A DNA stretch of 64,000 bases. Origin: Nephrocerus scutellatus. Lineage: Eukaryota; Arthropoda; Insecta; Diptera; Pipunculidae. Within the stretch, counting starts at the first letter, position 1; every line of letters begins with the position of its first letter. The notes beneath the pieces were generated by a model. That model did no database searches. It was not told where the DNA came from and saw only the letters and a list, made by a program, of their open reading frames with translations. A program made the position numbers and the translations under genes. The DNA lies in NCBI GenBank assembly GCA_947095585.1, contig OX352763.1, forward strand, positions 23,733,462 to 23,797,461, written 5' to 3'. Below are positions 54,361 to 64,000 of the stretch, one piece after another.

Positions 54361-56735
54361 TATCACTTATCTCTTAACCGCGTTCGAAAGGGAAGTCTAC
54401 TAGAGAATTGTATTTGTAAGGACGATTCCTGTGACGATATCTACAAGCGTTACGTCATGAAGAGAACTCTGTTCATCGCCACACAGAACACATCGATTTA
54501 TCTTCAAACAAAAATAGTAAACAATTAATTCAAATCTTAATAAGCTTAGTTTTTTTTAGAAAACAATTTTATGTATTGTGTTTCCTAATACGAATTACCT
54601 TTAAGAATAAATTCTTTGGTATTTTTTTGCTGTGCCTTTTCCCTGACAAGTTCACTCCCATCGGCTCGATCATGAATGAACTATGTGCTATGTATTGTGA
54701 ATGAATGGGGAATTGAAAATTTACATAAAAACGCAATGACATAACTTTAATATGATAATTTGTATGCCATGTGAAGATGATGTCTTCGAAACTGAAATTT
54801 CTGGACTTTTGAGAACCAATCTTTTACGTATACCTGGACAGCACACAATAAAAAAAGAAGCAGGGAATTCTTCACTGCTTGCTCGTGTAATTCTTCGAGT
54901 GGCAGAGAATAAAGAAGAAGATACTGGAAAGAATTAGGCGATTACTTCTGTGAGCATAGGACAAGTGCCTTGACGTTTGTATTGTGTGTTCCAAACAGGT
55001 AGAGAGGATGATTTGATTTGGTTTTTGGTTCCACACACATTGTCACATTCGTTTTCTTCCGCTGCCGTATATGTAAGGCAGCAGCAGCGGTCGTCTCAAT
55101 CACCTTCCGTTCAACCTGTTAAGGTGTGCTAGGAGTCCACCTCTAAGCGGAGTGATTTCAAGTAAAACCAAATTAAAATCAAGATTTGTGAATTTTTGCC
55201 GATTTTTTTTCCTCAATTTCAAGCACTTTTCGTGTTCGAGCAGCTCTTTTTTTATGGATCCATTTGAATAATGCAAATTTGGCTTGCGCTCGTTTCTTCT
55301 ATTTAGAGAGGTTAATTGATAAATTCGACAACGAGAACGACAACGAGAACGACAACGACGACGACGACGACTGACGAAGATATTTCCATTTGAATTTGTG
55401 AAAGTATCAATGGACTGAAAAGAGATCGCTCTAATGTCAAGTTGAATTGAAGCTTTGATCTGACTGGTTGCTAGGCGGTGACTTGGATTGAATATTTGTT
55501 TGACTGCGTAATTTGAGCTTATATTGACTTTAGACGTGTTTTTTTTTTTTTGGATTACACAAAAATGTCTTATACCTGATTCTGTTTTCTTTTTGTACCA
55601 ATAATGATTTCACTGGAAATTGGATTCAGATTCAGAGCTCGTCAATTACTCTCAAGTACGGCAATGCAACAAAATCAACATCCTAGCATTATAAGCGTTA
55701 AAATCCTTTACAATTTTACAATTAAGGAAAAAAAAACGAATTGGTTGTAGATTATAGAATGTAGAGCCTCCCGAACTCAAACTATCTTTTTTCAAATACA
55801 GAACAAGAATTCTTTGTATGACTTTCTACTCTAAAGCGTAGTGCTCTTTGCTATTATCTATTTTCTGTTAAAATAGATATGTACATCAGCTAAGCTTAGG
55901 CTCCCGAAAATGCCGAGTCTAAACAGATTAGTAACGGCCACTTGTCACAAATCCGTTAGTCGGAGTACACTGGAATCTTTAAAACTTTTTTTTAGCTTTT
56001 CTAAAAATTTAAAAAATATAACATCTGACTCAGCTCCTAATGATCAAAAGTACAAATAATATTCTAAGAATTTCTAGGAAATTGATTGGGCTTAAAGAAT
56101 GTGATCTATAAAAAATGTACCGTAAAGAAATTATCAAGAAAAACGCATTTAAAATTGAAATGTTCAAACAAAAATTCAATTTTTGGATTTTAACGTTCAA
56201 CAAATCGTTAATGGCTTCTGAATCTGTAAAAAATATTAATTGTTTCATGTTTGGTATTGAATTTTCTTTTCAAAAAGATCATCATTAGTACTATTCAACA
56301 GTTCTAAGTTGGGAAAAGATGAGTGATCGAAACCAATTGCTACCGCCTTTAAACTCTCTGGAGGCCGCCCATATTCGCACTCGAACTAAGAAATCACTCC
56401 TTTAAGTATATGTTACTCATTCTGATACACCCTGTATCCACAGAATATATTTCAAACGAGTCAGAAACGATTGCAATGCCCAGTTTCGGCGAGTCAATAC
56501 GCCCAAAAAAGACGAGCCATCATCTTCTTCGTACCAACCCATAGAACCTACATCAATTCTTTCCACGGTCATGGAAACGCTGATTAATTATCAGCTCGTG
56601 AAATATCTTGAAACTCGCCGAAACATTAACTTTAGTGACCGGCATTACAATGTTCTAGTGGTGATTTGATAGCAATTCTCACCGAACAGTGAGACCAGTC
56701 TATTCATCAATTTGGTGAAAGCAAGGTTGCAAGGC
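54361..56735. other. Unassigned AT-rich sequence with a microsatellite
   Basis: A GACAAC/GACGAC repeat lies at about 55326-55371, and poly-T runs are frequent. No gene or transposon recognised. Frames up to 72 codons lack motifs. Confidence 0.35.
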
Positions 56736-56739
56736 ATTT

Positions 56740-56945
56740 GACAGAGTTTGACATCAAGCTCTGTTGTCTAAAATGCGTGCTTATGGAGTCGATGAAAAAC
56801 GGCTTCATTCGATTAGAAACTTTCTTTTGGACCGCTCAATCTAAGTTGTTTTAGACGGTTTCAAATTTGAAATTCATCACATAAATGCTGGTGTTCCCCA
56901 GGGCACTGCTCTGTGTCCGACGCTCTTTTTAATTTTTTTTAATCA
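56740..56945 (+). pseudogene. Jockey/CR1-like LINE RT fragment
   Basis: The plus strand reads KAFDRV, a stop (Trp lost), HQALLSKMRAYGVDEKRLHS, NFLLDRSI, a stop, VVLDGFKFEIHHINAGVPQG and TALCPTLFLIFF. It covers the first Asp motif to the GVPQG motif and matches the minus-strand family at 40448-41985. It shows the middle part that is interrupted by the insertion there. It ends in poly-T near 56930. Confidence 0.85.
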
Positions 56946-57079
56946 TGTCGATTATACAACTCGCCCGATTTACTGTGGCGAGAGTTCATCCAATTCGCAT
57001 TCGATTCGCATTTCAAATTTTTTCCATTATACCTAGAATTCTTCGGGAAACTTCGGGAAATATGAATATCTACGATTGG

Positions 57080-57880
57080 CTTCCGATTAAACAAACCCGC
57101 TTTGAAATACGTCTTAAGAGAATTAAAAACTAAATTGCAACAATTGGTAAAATCATCTTCGCTAACGCCGGAATTTAAATTGGCAGCATGTCTACGATTT
57201 TTAGCAGAAGGCGGCTACCAAAACGGTGTTGGTCAAGATTATTTTATTGGAATGGGACAACGAACAGTTTCTGTTGTACTGTCGGAAGTTTTTAAAATTT
57301 TGGAACATGGATCACAATAAAGATGAGGGAAGGCGAAAAAACCGAAGCAAGGCGGTATTTTTTACACGAAATGTAGAATTGCAGGAATAGATATGTGTGT
57401 CGATGGAACGCACATTAAAATTGCTAAATCGCCAGGCGGAAATGCTCATCCATTCTACAACCGCAAAGGGTTTTATAGTTTGATTATTAGGTAAATATGC
57501 ATTTCCATCCAACAAATTGCTTTTCGTGTTAATAATCGATTTATTTGAAAAGCTGACGCAGGGTATCCCCTTCTGCCATGAATTATTACTCCGGTGTCAA
57601 TACACCTAAAACTCAATTTAACAAAAACCATAGTTCCGGGCTTATCATTGCCGAGCAGACAGTTGGCGTTTGAAAGAATTGGTGTATATGTCTGCTTGGA
57701 GTCGCCAGTCGCTTACATTTGAGCCCTGAACAAGTTGTCTGAACAACAAATGTTGTAGCCGCTCTTCACAATATTCGCATTCATTTCAATGTTCCGGATC
57801 ATGAACCAATTCCAGAAGAATATGAAAAGGATGACGAATATCTGATGATGACCATGAAATAAGAATAGAGGAAAATCTTA
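57080..57880 (+). pseudogene. PIF/Harbinger transposase relic
   Basis: The frame 57102-57320 reads SSSLTPEFKLAACLRFLAEG, GYQNGVGQDYFIGMGQRTVS and VVLSEVFKILE, the helix-turn-helix region of HARBI1-like nucleases. In a shifted frame the catalytic domain starts as FYTKCRIAGIDMCVDGTHIK, SPGGNAHPFYNRKGFYSLII; DGTHI carries the first catalytic Asp. The middle with the second Asp is missing or unreadable. The end is recognisable near 57700-57830 as SRQSLTFEP, TTNVVAALHNIRIHFNVPDH and EPIPEEYEKD. No TIRs or TTA-type target duplication were found. At least three frame disruptions. Confidence 0.85.
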
Positions 57881-60214
57881 CAGAGCATTGTTGCCCCATA
57901 TGTAAGGAAGGAGGATTCTGGAGACGCTATAATAATGAGATTTTTTCAAATGTTGTTAGTTTTGAAAATTTTCTAACTAACAGTTTCTAACTTTCAAGTT
58001 TAGTTTTGACCGTCTTTAGTTTCGATATTTACATTTAGAAAAATTATTTAATTACGCTTTCAAGTGGAAAAACGTTGGTTTTGTTTTTTTTTTCCTTCCA
58101 TCCCGTTTGACTGACTACCTCAGTGTCACAGTTTAGTGCCAGATATGGAGTATCTCTATTTGATATTTTATCAGTTGGTGCTGATAAAAATATTTCTGTT
58201 TACTAACAACAAATAAAAATAGTGGCAAATTGCGAATATACGTACATACAAACAATAAATTATAGCCGTATGGTTGGCCCCATTGGCAAACAATAGTGAA
58301 ACGTGCTTGGCAATGGCACGTATCTATCATAATTATCTACCTTTAGTTTCATGGGGAAAGTGTTCTCGTTATAACCGTAATTATCTGCAATGAAAGCAAT
58401 AGTCTACGTTTTGTGCGGCAGTAATCCGTCACATGGTTTGTGACGTTACGTCAAGTAAGTGTACCTTCTCTTATTGTCGCCACATTTCCGCACAGCTTTT
58501 GTTTGTTTATTTTATTTGTTATTTATTAAATATGGTAATGTGAGCAATGTGAGCATTAAATAAGGAGTGACGCAAGGAACCAGGCATTGACCGGTGTTTG
58601 TTTTTTAACCAATCATAGACAGCAGCATAATACAAGAGGAAATAGCTGTAGTATTTTTTTTATAATTAGCGCACGCTTCAAGGGATTTGTACCCTCATAA
58701 TGCTTAGGCACAGCGTGGGCTTGGAAATATTTGGATAGAAGAAGGAAAGTGTTGTGGGGGTTGGAGTTGAGTTCACATTCACACTCAAGCACTCACAAAC
58801 TAGAATATTGTGCTCATAAACGCACATTGATGGCTCTACATCTAGATTACTTTATTCATCCATTTAACCGTACATGTGAAGATACTGTACTTCACAACAA
58901 CTGTATATCACAGCATCGTTTCATGTGTACTTTTAATCTAGATGATCAATGCGGTTAGAAAAATTCGTGGGTTTTTTGGATGCGCTGGGAATCGAACCCG
59001 GTGTCCTTCGATTTGGAGCCAATAGTTCTAACCACCGCTGACTCTGATGAGATATGATGTCGTCTTGAAACTTCATTATTATTCCTGGAACTCAGAAGTT
59101 AGAAGTAGTACACTTCTCAGAGGTTTTGCCAAAAAGTGTGAATTTGAGAACTAGACATATTCTCTGCATCTGTGGTATGCAATCAAGGTTTTCGCACAGA
59201 ACAGTAGTGTACTATGCGTTCATAAGTGGTTTAGAAAATCTATTACTACTCTACTCAAGAGACAAAACCGCGCCAAGTAACATTTCTATTTATTCATTTA
59301 AAGACATCTGCAAGTACAGTAAAACTTCGATTAACTGTCAGCGACGGAACAATGATAGTAAAAGCACCGAATATAAAAGCTTCTCCGCCATAGCTGACGA
59401 CATGTTAGGCGGGCGAACAATGTGACTCATCAATAGAATAATTGTAAGATGGACGGGGAGGCTGAGTCAATTCGCCGTGCAGCATTAGAAGACAGGTCAG
59501 TTTGTTTGTGATCGATAATGGGGACAGACACGAATTTACACATTCAGTAATTGAACATTTGAACGTGTTGAGCTCAAACGAAGCGTGATGGAAACAATGG
59601 ACGCTGTCCATCCTTCCTGTTCGACTGTCAAATTACAATTCTAATATAAACTCTAGGCACAATGGCAGCTATGACTGCCAGTCACGATTGACACTTTGCC
59701 TTTATTGGTGATATTAATGCTATCATCCTAACACCTAACACTAGGAATACACGCCGCTACGAAATCACGTCGAAGATGGTGCTAGGACGTACACACCTCA
59801 GAGAGCTACTAATAGCTTTAAAACCGTAAAAAGAGAAAATGAATTCTAAGATCACCAAACCAAAAAACCCTGGTCACACATCCGCAGCTGTGCGGAAAAA
59901 CTCATATAAAATTATGATTGGAAGAGGGTGGACATTGCAGGCATTACGGAGATGAACTGAAGATACTCTGGGGTCTCCTATGTAGGATCTAAAAAGCAAT
60001 TGAGCAATGTCTACCAAACTTGGTATACCGAAATATAACCACCTGGAATCAAACATAGTTGGTGTGATTCGTCGATTGGGAGGAGGGTTACATAGCAAAA
60101 AGCAATTAAACAATATGGAGGTGTGCTGCATGGATCTGGTATAATTATACCATCCCGGAGCACAAGTCGGGGGAGTCGCAATAGATCCACATGAGTTCAA
60201 TTACTAAAACAACT
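57881..60214. other. Unassigned sequence
   Basis: No protein family recognised in 2.3 kb apart from the tRNA-like block at 58978-59045. A 108-codon minus-strand frame at 59874-60200 has no motif I know. Confidence 0.35.
58978..59045 (-). repeat. tRNA-like block, probably a SINE head or tRNA relic
   Basis: On the minus strand it contains GTGGTTAGAACTATTGG and CGGGTTCGATTCCCAG; GGTTCGATTCC is a perfect B box. The 3' side ends GCGCATCC, but the upstream sequence (CATCAGAGTCAGC) cannot pair with it as an acceptor stem, so this is not a functional tRNA. Only one copy is seen in the window. Confidence 0.45.
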
Positions 60215-60860
60215 CAATTCTGGGTCGCTGATGTGAATAGTGATGGTAAGACATCTCCATCGGGAGGGGGTCATTAGGTGTTGGAGGGGGTGACCGATAT
60301 GAGTGTCGATTTTATAGTTTTCGTGGTCGCTGAGGTGAGGTGAGTGACATGGTAAGACACCTCAAAAGTGAAGGGGTTGATAGGTGTTGGGAGGGGGTGA
60401 TCGTTATTAGTATCGATTCTATAGTTTTATGGGGTCGCTGAGGTGAATAGTGATATGGTAAGACACCTCTAAAGTTAAGAGGTCGATATATGTGGGGAGG
60501 GGGTGACAGTTAGTAGTGTCGATTGTATAGTTTTATGGGGTCGCTGAGGTGAATAGTGATATGGTATGACCCCTCTAAAGTGTGGTGGTCGATAGGTGTG
60601 AGGAGTGGCTGAACGTTATAAGTGTCGATTCTAAAGTTTTATGGGGTCACTGAAGTGAATAGTTATGGTAAGATATCTCTATGAGGAGGATATATTGGTG
60701 AGGAGTGATGCGGATCGATATTTGTGTCAAATTTTGCACTATAGTGATGGTAAAATCACCAGTAGAGAGAGAAGGTCAGTGGATGGAATGTGGGGCAATA
60801 TATGTGTAAAATTTTACACCCCGTTTAAACTAGTTAACTATAATACAAGTTTATTGCAAT
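60215..60860. repeat. 106-bp tandem repeat, about five to six copies
   Basis: GGGTCGCTGAGGTGAATAGT recurs with spacing 102, 108, 106 and 106 (GTCGCTG at 60224, 60326, 60434, 60540; GTCACTG at 60646). Each unit has ATGGTAAGACACCTC, GATAGGTGTTGGGAGGGGGT and GTGTCGATTCTATAGTTTTA blocks. The last part is more diverged. Units vary by a few bases. No coding role. Confidence 0.9.
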
Positions 60861-62130
60861 TCAAATGTCAAAGTTCTTAACTAGAATACCAAACAAGGAA
60901 GACACTTATGAAATTCCATTGAATTCCTCTTCATCCACAATAAGTGACTTATTTTAGTAAATCCTTTTGTTCATCTGATTCACCTGTGTGCAACTAAGCA
61001 AAAGGCGTGGGCCCAACCCATATATCCCCTCACAAAAGAACGTGTACGAAAATTTAGCTGGTTCTAGAACAATTTCCTGACTGTAGTACCAACCTATACA
61101 TGCCATTCATTCTAAAAATATTGAATGGACTTTCAAATAAGACGCTTCTCTAACGCACAACAAATTTAAATTCACACAGGGTGCGACGATGAGTAACAGC
61201 TTTTTTTATGTGGACATCTTATATGCCAATTGGGAATACATCTCAGTATACTTTTTTTTATCTTGATTTTATTTCAATAATTTCCACTACACAATCTCTA
61301 AGCTAACAAAAGTCAGGAGACAATGTATATATGTATATAGCTATGCTTTAGGTATATAAAGCAGAAAATGTGTGTATCAGAACAACCACAAAAAACCATT
61401 AATACACACTACACAATAAAATGTCCACTATCATGGCACAGGCGTCAGCCTAACTCTTGTAAAAAATTGTTTTTGTATTCTTTTCCATTGACGACAGCTT
61501 AAAGTCCAGGTCGTAGATCGTCGTCCCATAAAATGTTTCTCTGTTCCATGGGTGGTAATAAACGCCGCAGCTAGCCACATAGTTGTGCCACTTATTTATC
61601 TTTTTTTTTTATTTAATTTTTAATCGCAAAGTTTGTATTCATAAAGATGAAAATTTGGTGTATATACATATATAAGATAGCTAAATGTTTTGCCACATCG
61701 CAGCGGTAAAGAATTCCACTAAACGCGCTAAATTGAAACGCGCAGGTGAATTTGAATAAAAGAACGTTTTAGATTTAAATAATTTTTGAAATACATGTAG
61801 CTTATCAGATATCATCAACTGTCAACTGTCGACTGTTGACTTTAGCATAGCATAGAATATTATCAAAACTCAACACTTGGTGGCCTTCTTTTGTGTTCGA
61901 GATTACAGCCAATGGGAATTTGACACTTGTCACTTGTTACCGTTGTGGTGATTTTTATGATGATTCTCTGACATTGATGTATTTTTCCATTCTCAAAGAG
62001 AGTGATCGAGTCATTGATCAGAACGTTTAATTTTAAAAAAAAATCTGCTGTCAGGCACTCAGAACTCCACCTTAGAACTTTCGTCAACATTTTCTTTGGT
62101 TTCTGTCCCAGCTTCAACTAAGTTTTTATA
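60861..62130. other. Unassigned AT-rich sequence
   Basis: No gene recognised. A small nested inverted repeat, GTCAACTGTCGACTGTTGAC, lies at about 61822-61841. Confidence 0.35.
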
Positions 62131-62132
62131 TA

Positions 62133-63363
62133 ATGGGTGATCAATTTAGAGGTATCGGATTTTAAATTGAAATAAAACAACAAAACTTCAAATTGATTGG
62201 GCAATCTTTATTATTTTTGTTTAGAACCATTTATGACATTTATTTTTTGAAGATAATCCCTTTCAAATGTTGGCCGTAACTGCGCCGTAATTCGGCCATT
62301 CGTAAACACCAATTTTGAATGACTCGCTCGAGGACTTCGGTCGGTATCTCGCGAATAACTTGAGTTAATGTTGGCTTCCAATGTCTCAATCGTAGCTGGT
62401 TTATCCACAAAACATTTAGACTTTACATACCCCCACACAAAAAAGCCCAAAGGTGTGATATCACACGATCTTGGTGCCCAATCCACCGGTCCTAAACGAG
62501 AGATCAATTGCTCACCGAAACGAGGACGCAGTAAATCCATTGTGTCGTGGAGATCACAGGCTTCAAGTTCCGGCATCAAAAAGTCGTTTATCATGGCGCG
62601 ATAGCGTTCGCAATTCACGGTTACATTGGCGCCAGCCTCGTCTTTGAAAAATATGGGCTGATGATTCTTCCAGCCCATAGGCCGCGCCAAACGGTAGTTT
62701 TCAATGGATGTAATGACAGTTCGTGAATGGCTTCGGGTTGCTCTTCAGCCCAAATACGGCAATTTTGCTTATTGACGAAGTCATTAAGGCAAAAATGGGC
62801 CTCATCGCTGAACAAAATTCGGGTTCCAAAATATGGATCTTGGGCGAGTTTTTCAACAGCCCAACGACTGAAAGTATGACGCTTTGGAAGGTCGGCCGAC
62901 TTCAATTCTTAGACTAGCTGTATTTTCTATGCTCTCTAACCAAGATCTCTGCGGAAAACCGCCCAAGTAGTGCCATAAGATAGGCCAAGTTGTTGAGAAT
63001 GGGGCCGAATCGATTCTTCCGGGTTTTCGGCAAAACTCTCACTTACAGCCGCAATACTCTCCCCATTTCGGGCTCTACGTGATCTAATCGGTCAAGTATC
63101 ATCCAATAATATAAAATTATTTTCAAGTTTGCCGATAGTATGCCGAATAGTGCGTTCAGTGGACGATAATGTACACCATAAGTTGTCTTTTCAAAGAGCG
63201 TCGATTTTCGTAACACAATTGTACGATTTGTAAACGTTGTTGAGGCGTTCGTCTTTCCATGATGAAATGTCAATGAATACTGAATAAAATTAGTTTGACA
63301 GTAGTCACGCGTGACATGTCAAAAAATCCAATTGGAAAAAGTATCTCCAATCTGATCACCCTT
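62133..63363 (-). mobile_element. IS630/Tc1/mariner-like element with TIRs
   Basis: The left end ATGGGTGATCAATTTAGAGG and the inverted right end AAGGGTGATCAGATTGGAGA are matching terminal inverted repeats with several changes. TA flanks both ends (62131-62132 and 63364-63365). The 1,231-bp length fits a near full-size element. The transposase gene runs on the minus strand and is broken. Confidence 0.87.
62211..63273 (-). pseudogene. IS630/mariner-like transposase, second catalytic block deleted
   Basis: The N-terminal frame 63273-63043 reads TNRTIVLRKSTLFEKTTYGV and ALFGILSANLK. A degraded middle follows. Frame 62905-62621 gives DLPKRHTFSRWAVEKLAQDP, RILFSDEAHFCLNDFVNKQN (first Asp) and WRGLWAGRIISPYF. 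Frame 62690-62211 gives NVTVNCERYRAMINDFLMPE, then DLHDTMDLLRPRFGEQLISR, WAPRSCDITPLGFFVWGYVK and KPATIETLEANI. The family normally has a QQDGATCH-type block between DLHD and the TMDLL helix; it is absent, so the second catalytic Asp is gone. PLG replaces the usual PLD. Confidence 0.88.
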
Positions 63364-63365
63364 TA

Positions 63366-63723
63366 TATATATAGCCTTTTGGATTTATTCTTGATTCTTT
63401 CCCATTTTGGAAAACTCACAAGACGGTTCCAAATCTTACAAGATAATTAGATATCAATTAGAAGTTTATGGTTATAAGTTAACTAAATCCAAAGGATCTT
63501 TGCATTTAAGGCGCCGATAGCTAGGCCTCAATAATATTTCCCGAGCTATCGTGTTGGGATATTGTTCTAGCTTGGTGAGGTGTTTTTTGCTGTATTTTTG
63601 TATTGTATCTGCTACTGTTGCTACTGTTTCAATATTGATATCACAGTGTATTTTTGTTTCAAAAGTACCAAAGTGCATTTACCATTCTTCGTAGAATTAT
63701 TGATTGTGCACATTGCAATTTTG
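63366..63723. other. Unassigned sequence
   Basis: Nothing recognised. Confidence 0.35.
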
Positions 63724-63870
63724 TTATACAGGGTGTCCCCTAGTTCAATTTATATATATTATACAATAATTTGGGAAATGATTCTTGGGTATATTCTTAG
63801 AAAAAAATCGTTCTACAGTAATGATCTATCTCTAATGTTGACATCATATATCGAGGATTTAATAAAAAGC
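63724..63870 (-). repeat. SINE family A 3' body (no tRNA head)
   Basis: On the plus strand, ACAGGGTGTCCCCTAGTTCA, ATAATTTGGGAAATGATTC, GGGTATATTCTTAGAAA, TTCTACAGTAATGATCTATC and TCTAATGTTGACAT match the order of 12541-12655. The tRNA-like head is missing, so this is either a truncated SINE or the parent element that donated the SINE 3' end. Confidence 0.68.
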
Positions 63871-64000
63871 TTACTTTGGTGTACCCTGACCCATGTTAAC
63901 GGGAATTGCTCTGTTAATACTAATGGTAGAAAATTTGTTTAGGACTTTCTTTTTAAAAGAAATACTAGCCTTTGTAACTGCGTTTAAATAAAGTCAATAT
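63871..64000. other. Unassigned sequence at the window edge
   Basis: Nothing recognised. Confidence 0.3.

Noticed and set aside
58978..59045. Functional tRNA gene
   Set aside because: B box present but no acceptor-stem pairing and no clear anticodon arm; kept only as a tRNA-like block.

Overview
The window looks like repeat-rich, gene-poor DNA from an insect, most probably a higher fly with a large genome. The reasons are the AT-rich base composition, many short microsatellites, no bacterial-type operons or long open reading frames, and the mix of transposon families: Tc1/mariner, PIF/Harbinger, Helitron, and RTE-like, Jockey/CR1-like and R1-like LINEs, with tRNA-headed SINEs. I found no convincing host protein-coding gene, rRNA or functional tRNA. 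Almost everything recognisable is a transposable element, nearly all of it broken, nested or truncated. The species call is inference; the element families come from protein and terminal-repeat motifs seen directly.

Layout. 1-7 kb: a SINE-like repeat, a decayed LINE reverse transcriptase (RT), a 171-bp tandem duplication, and the 3' end of a second LINE family (minus strand). 7.2-10.6 kb: a Helitron helicase end joined to a G/T-rich minisatellite with 345-bp higher-order repeats, interrupted by a 1,011-bp mariner relic and followed by a second mariner transposase fragment. 11.6-14.6 kb: SINEs, a LINE endonuclease piece and two dispersed repeat families, one holding a cluster of hairpins. 16.1-19.7 kb: a small foldback MITE, a 92-bp tandem array built from a LINE 3' end, LINE fragments (one with an uninterrupted 233-codon reading frame) and a 107-bp tandem repeat. 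20.9-22.4 kb: a second minisatellite, C/A-rich on this strand. 24-26.5 kb: three kinds of LINE RT fragment on both strands. 27.5-33.8 kb: dispersed repeats and a 179-bp tandem family.

34.0-35.2 kb: a 1,129-bp Tc1/mariner element with good terminal inverted repeats (TIRs). 35.9-36.7 kb: a 785-bp foldback element with 314-bp arms. 40.2-43.1 kb: transposase and LINE fragments. 45-48.6 kb: LINE fragments inside a dispersed minisatellite family, then the third minisatellite locus. 50.8-54.4 kb: the longest LINE relic in the window, then Jockey-like and RTE-like endonuclease/RT pieces in opposite orientations. 56.7-57.9 kb: a LINE scrap and a PIF/Harbinger transposase relic. 60.2-60.9 kb: a 106-bp tandem repeat. 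62.1-63.4 kb: a 1,231-bp TIR element.

The genes do not work together as a pathway. The biology on show is transposon decay and the birth of tandem repeats from transposon parts. The most notable structures are the long foldback element, the LINE-derived 92-bp array, the Helitron-linked minisatellite seen at two loci (with a third similar array), and two independent TIR elements that each lost the segment carrying the second catalytic aspartate. The density of nested fragments on both strands would also fit a heterochromatic or piRNA-cluster-like location, but sequence alone cannot show this.
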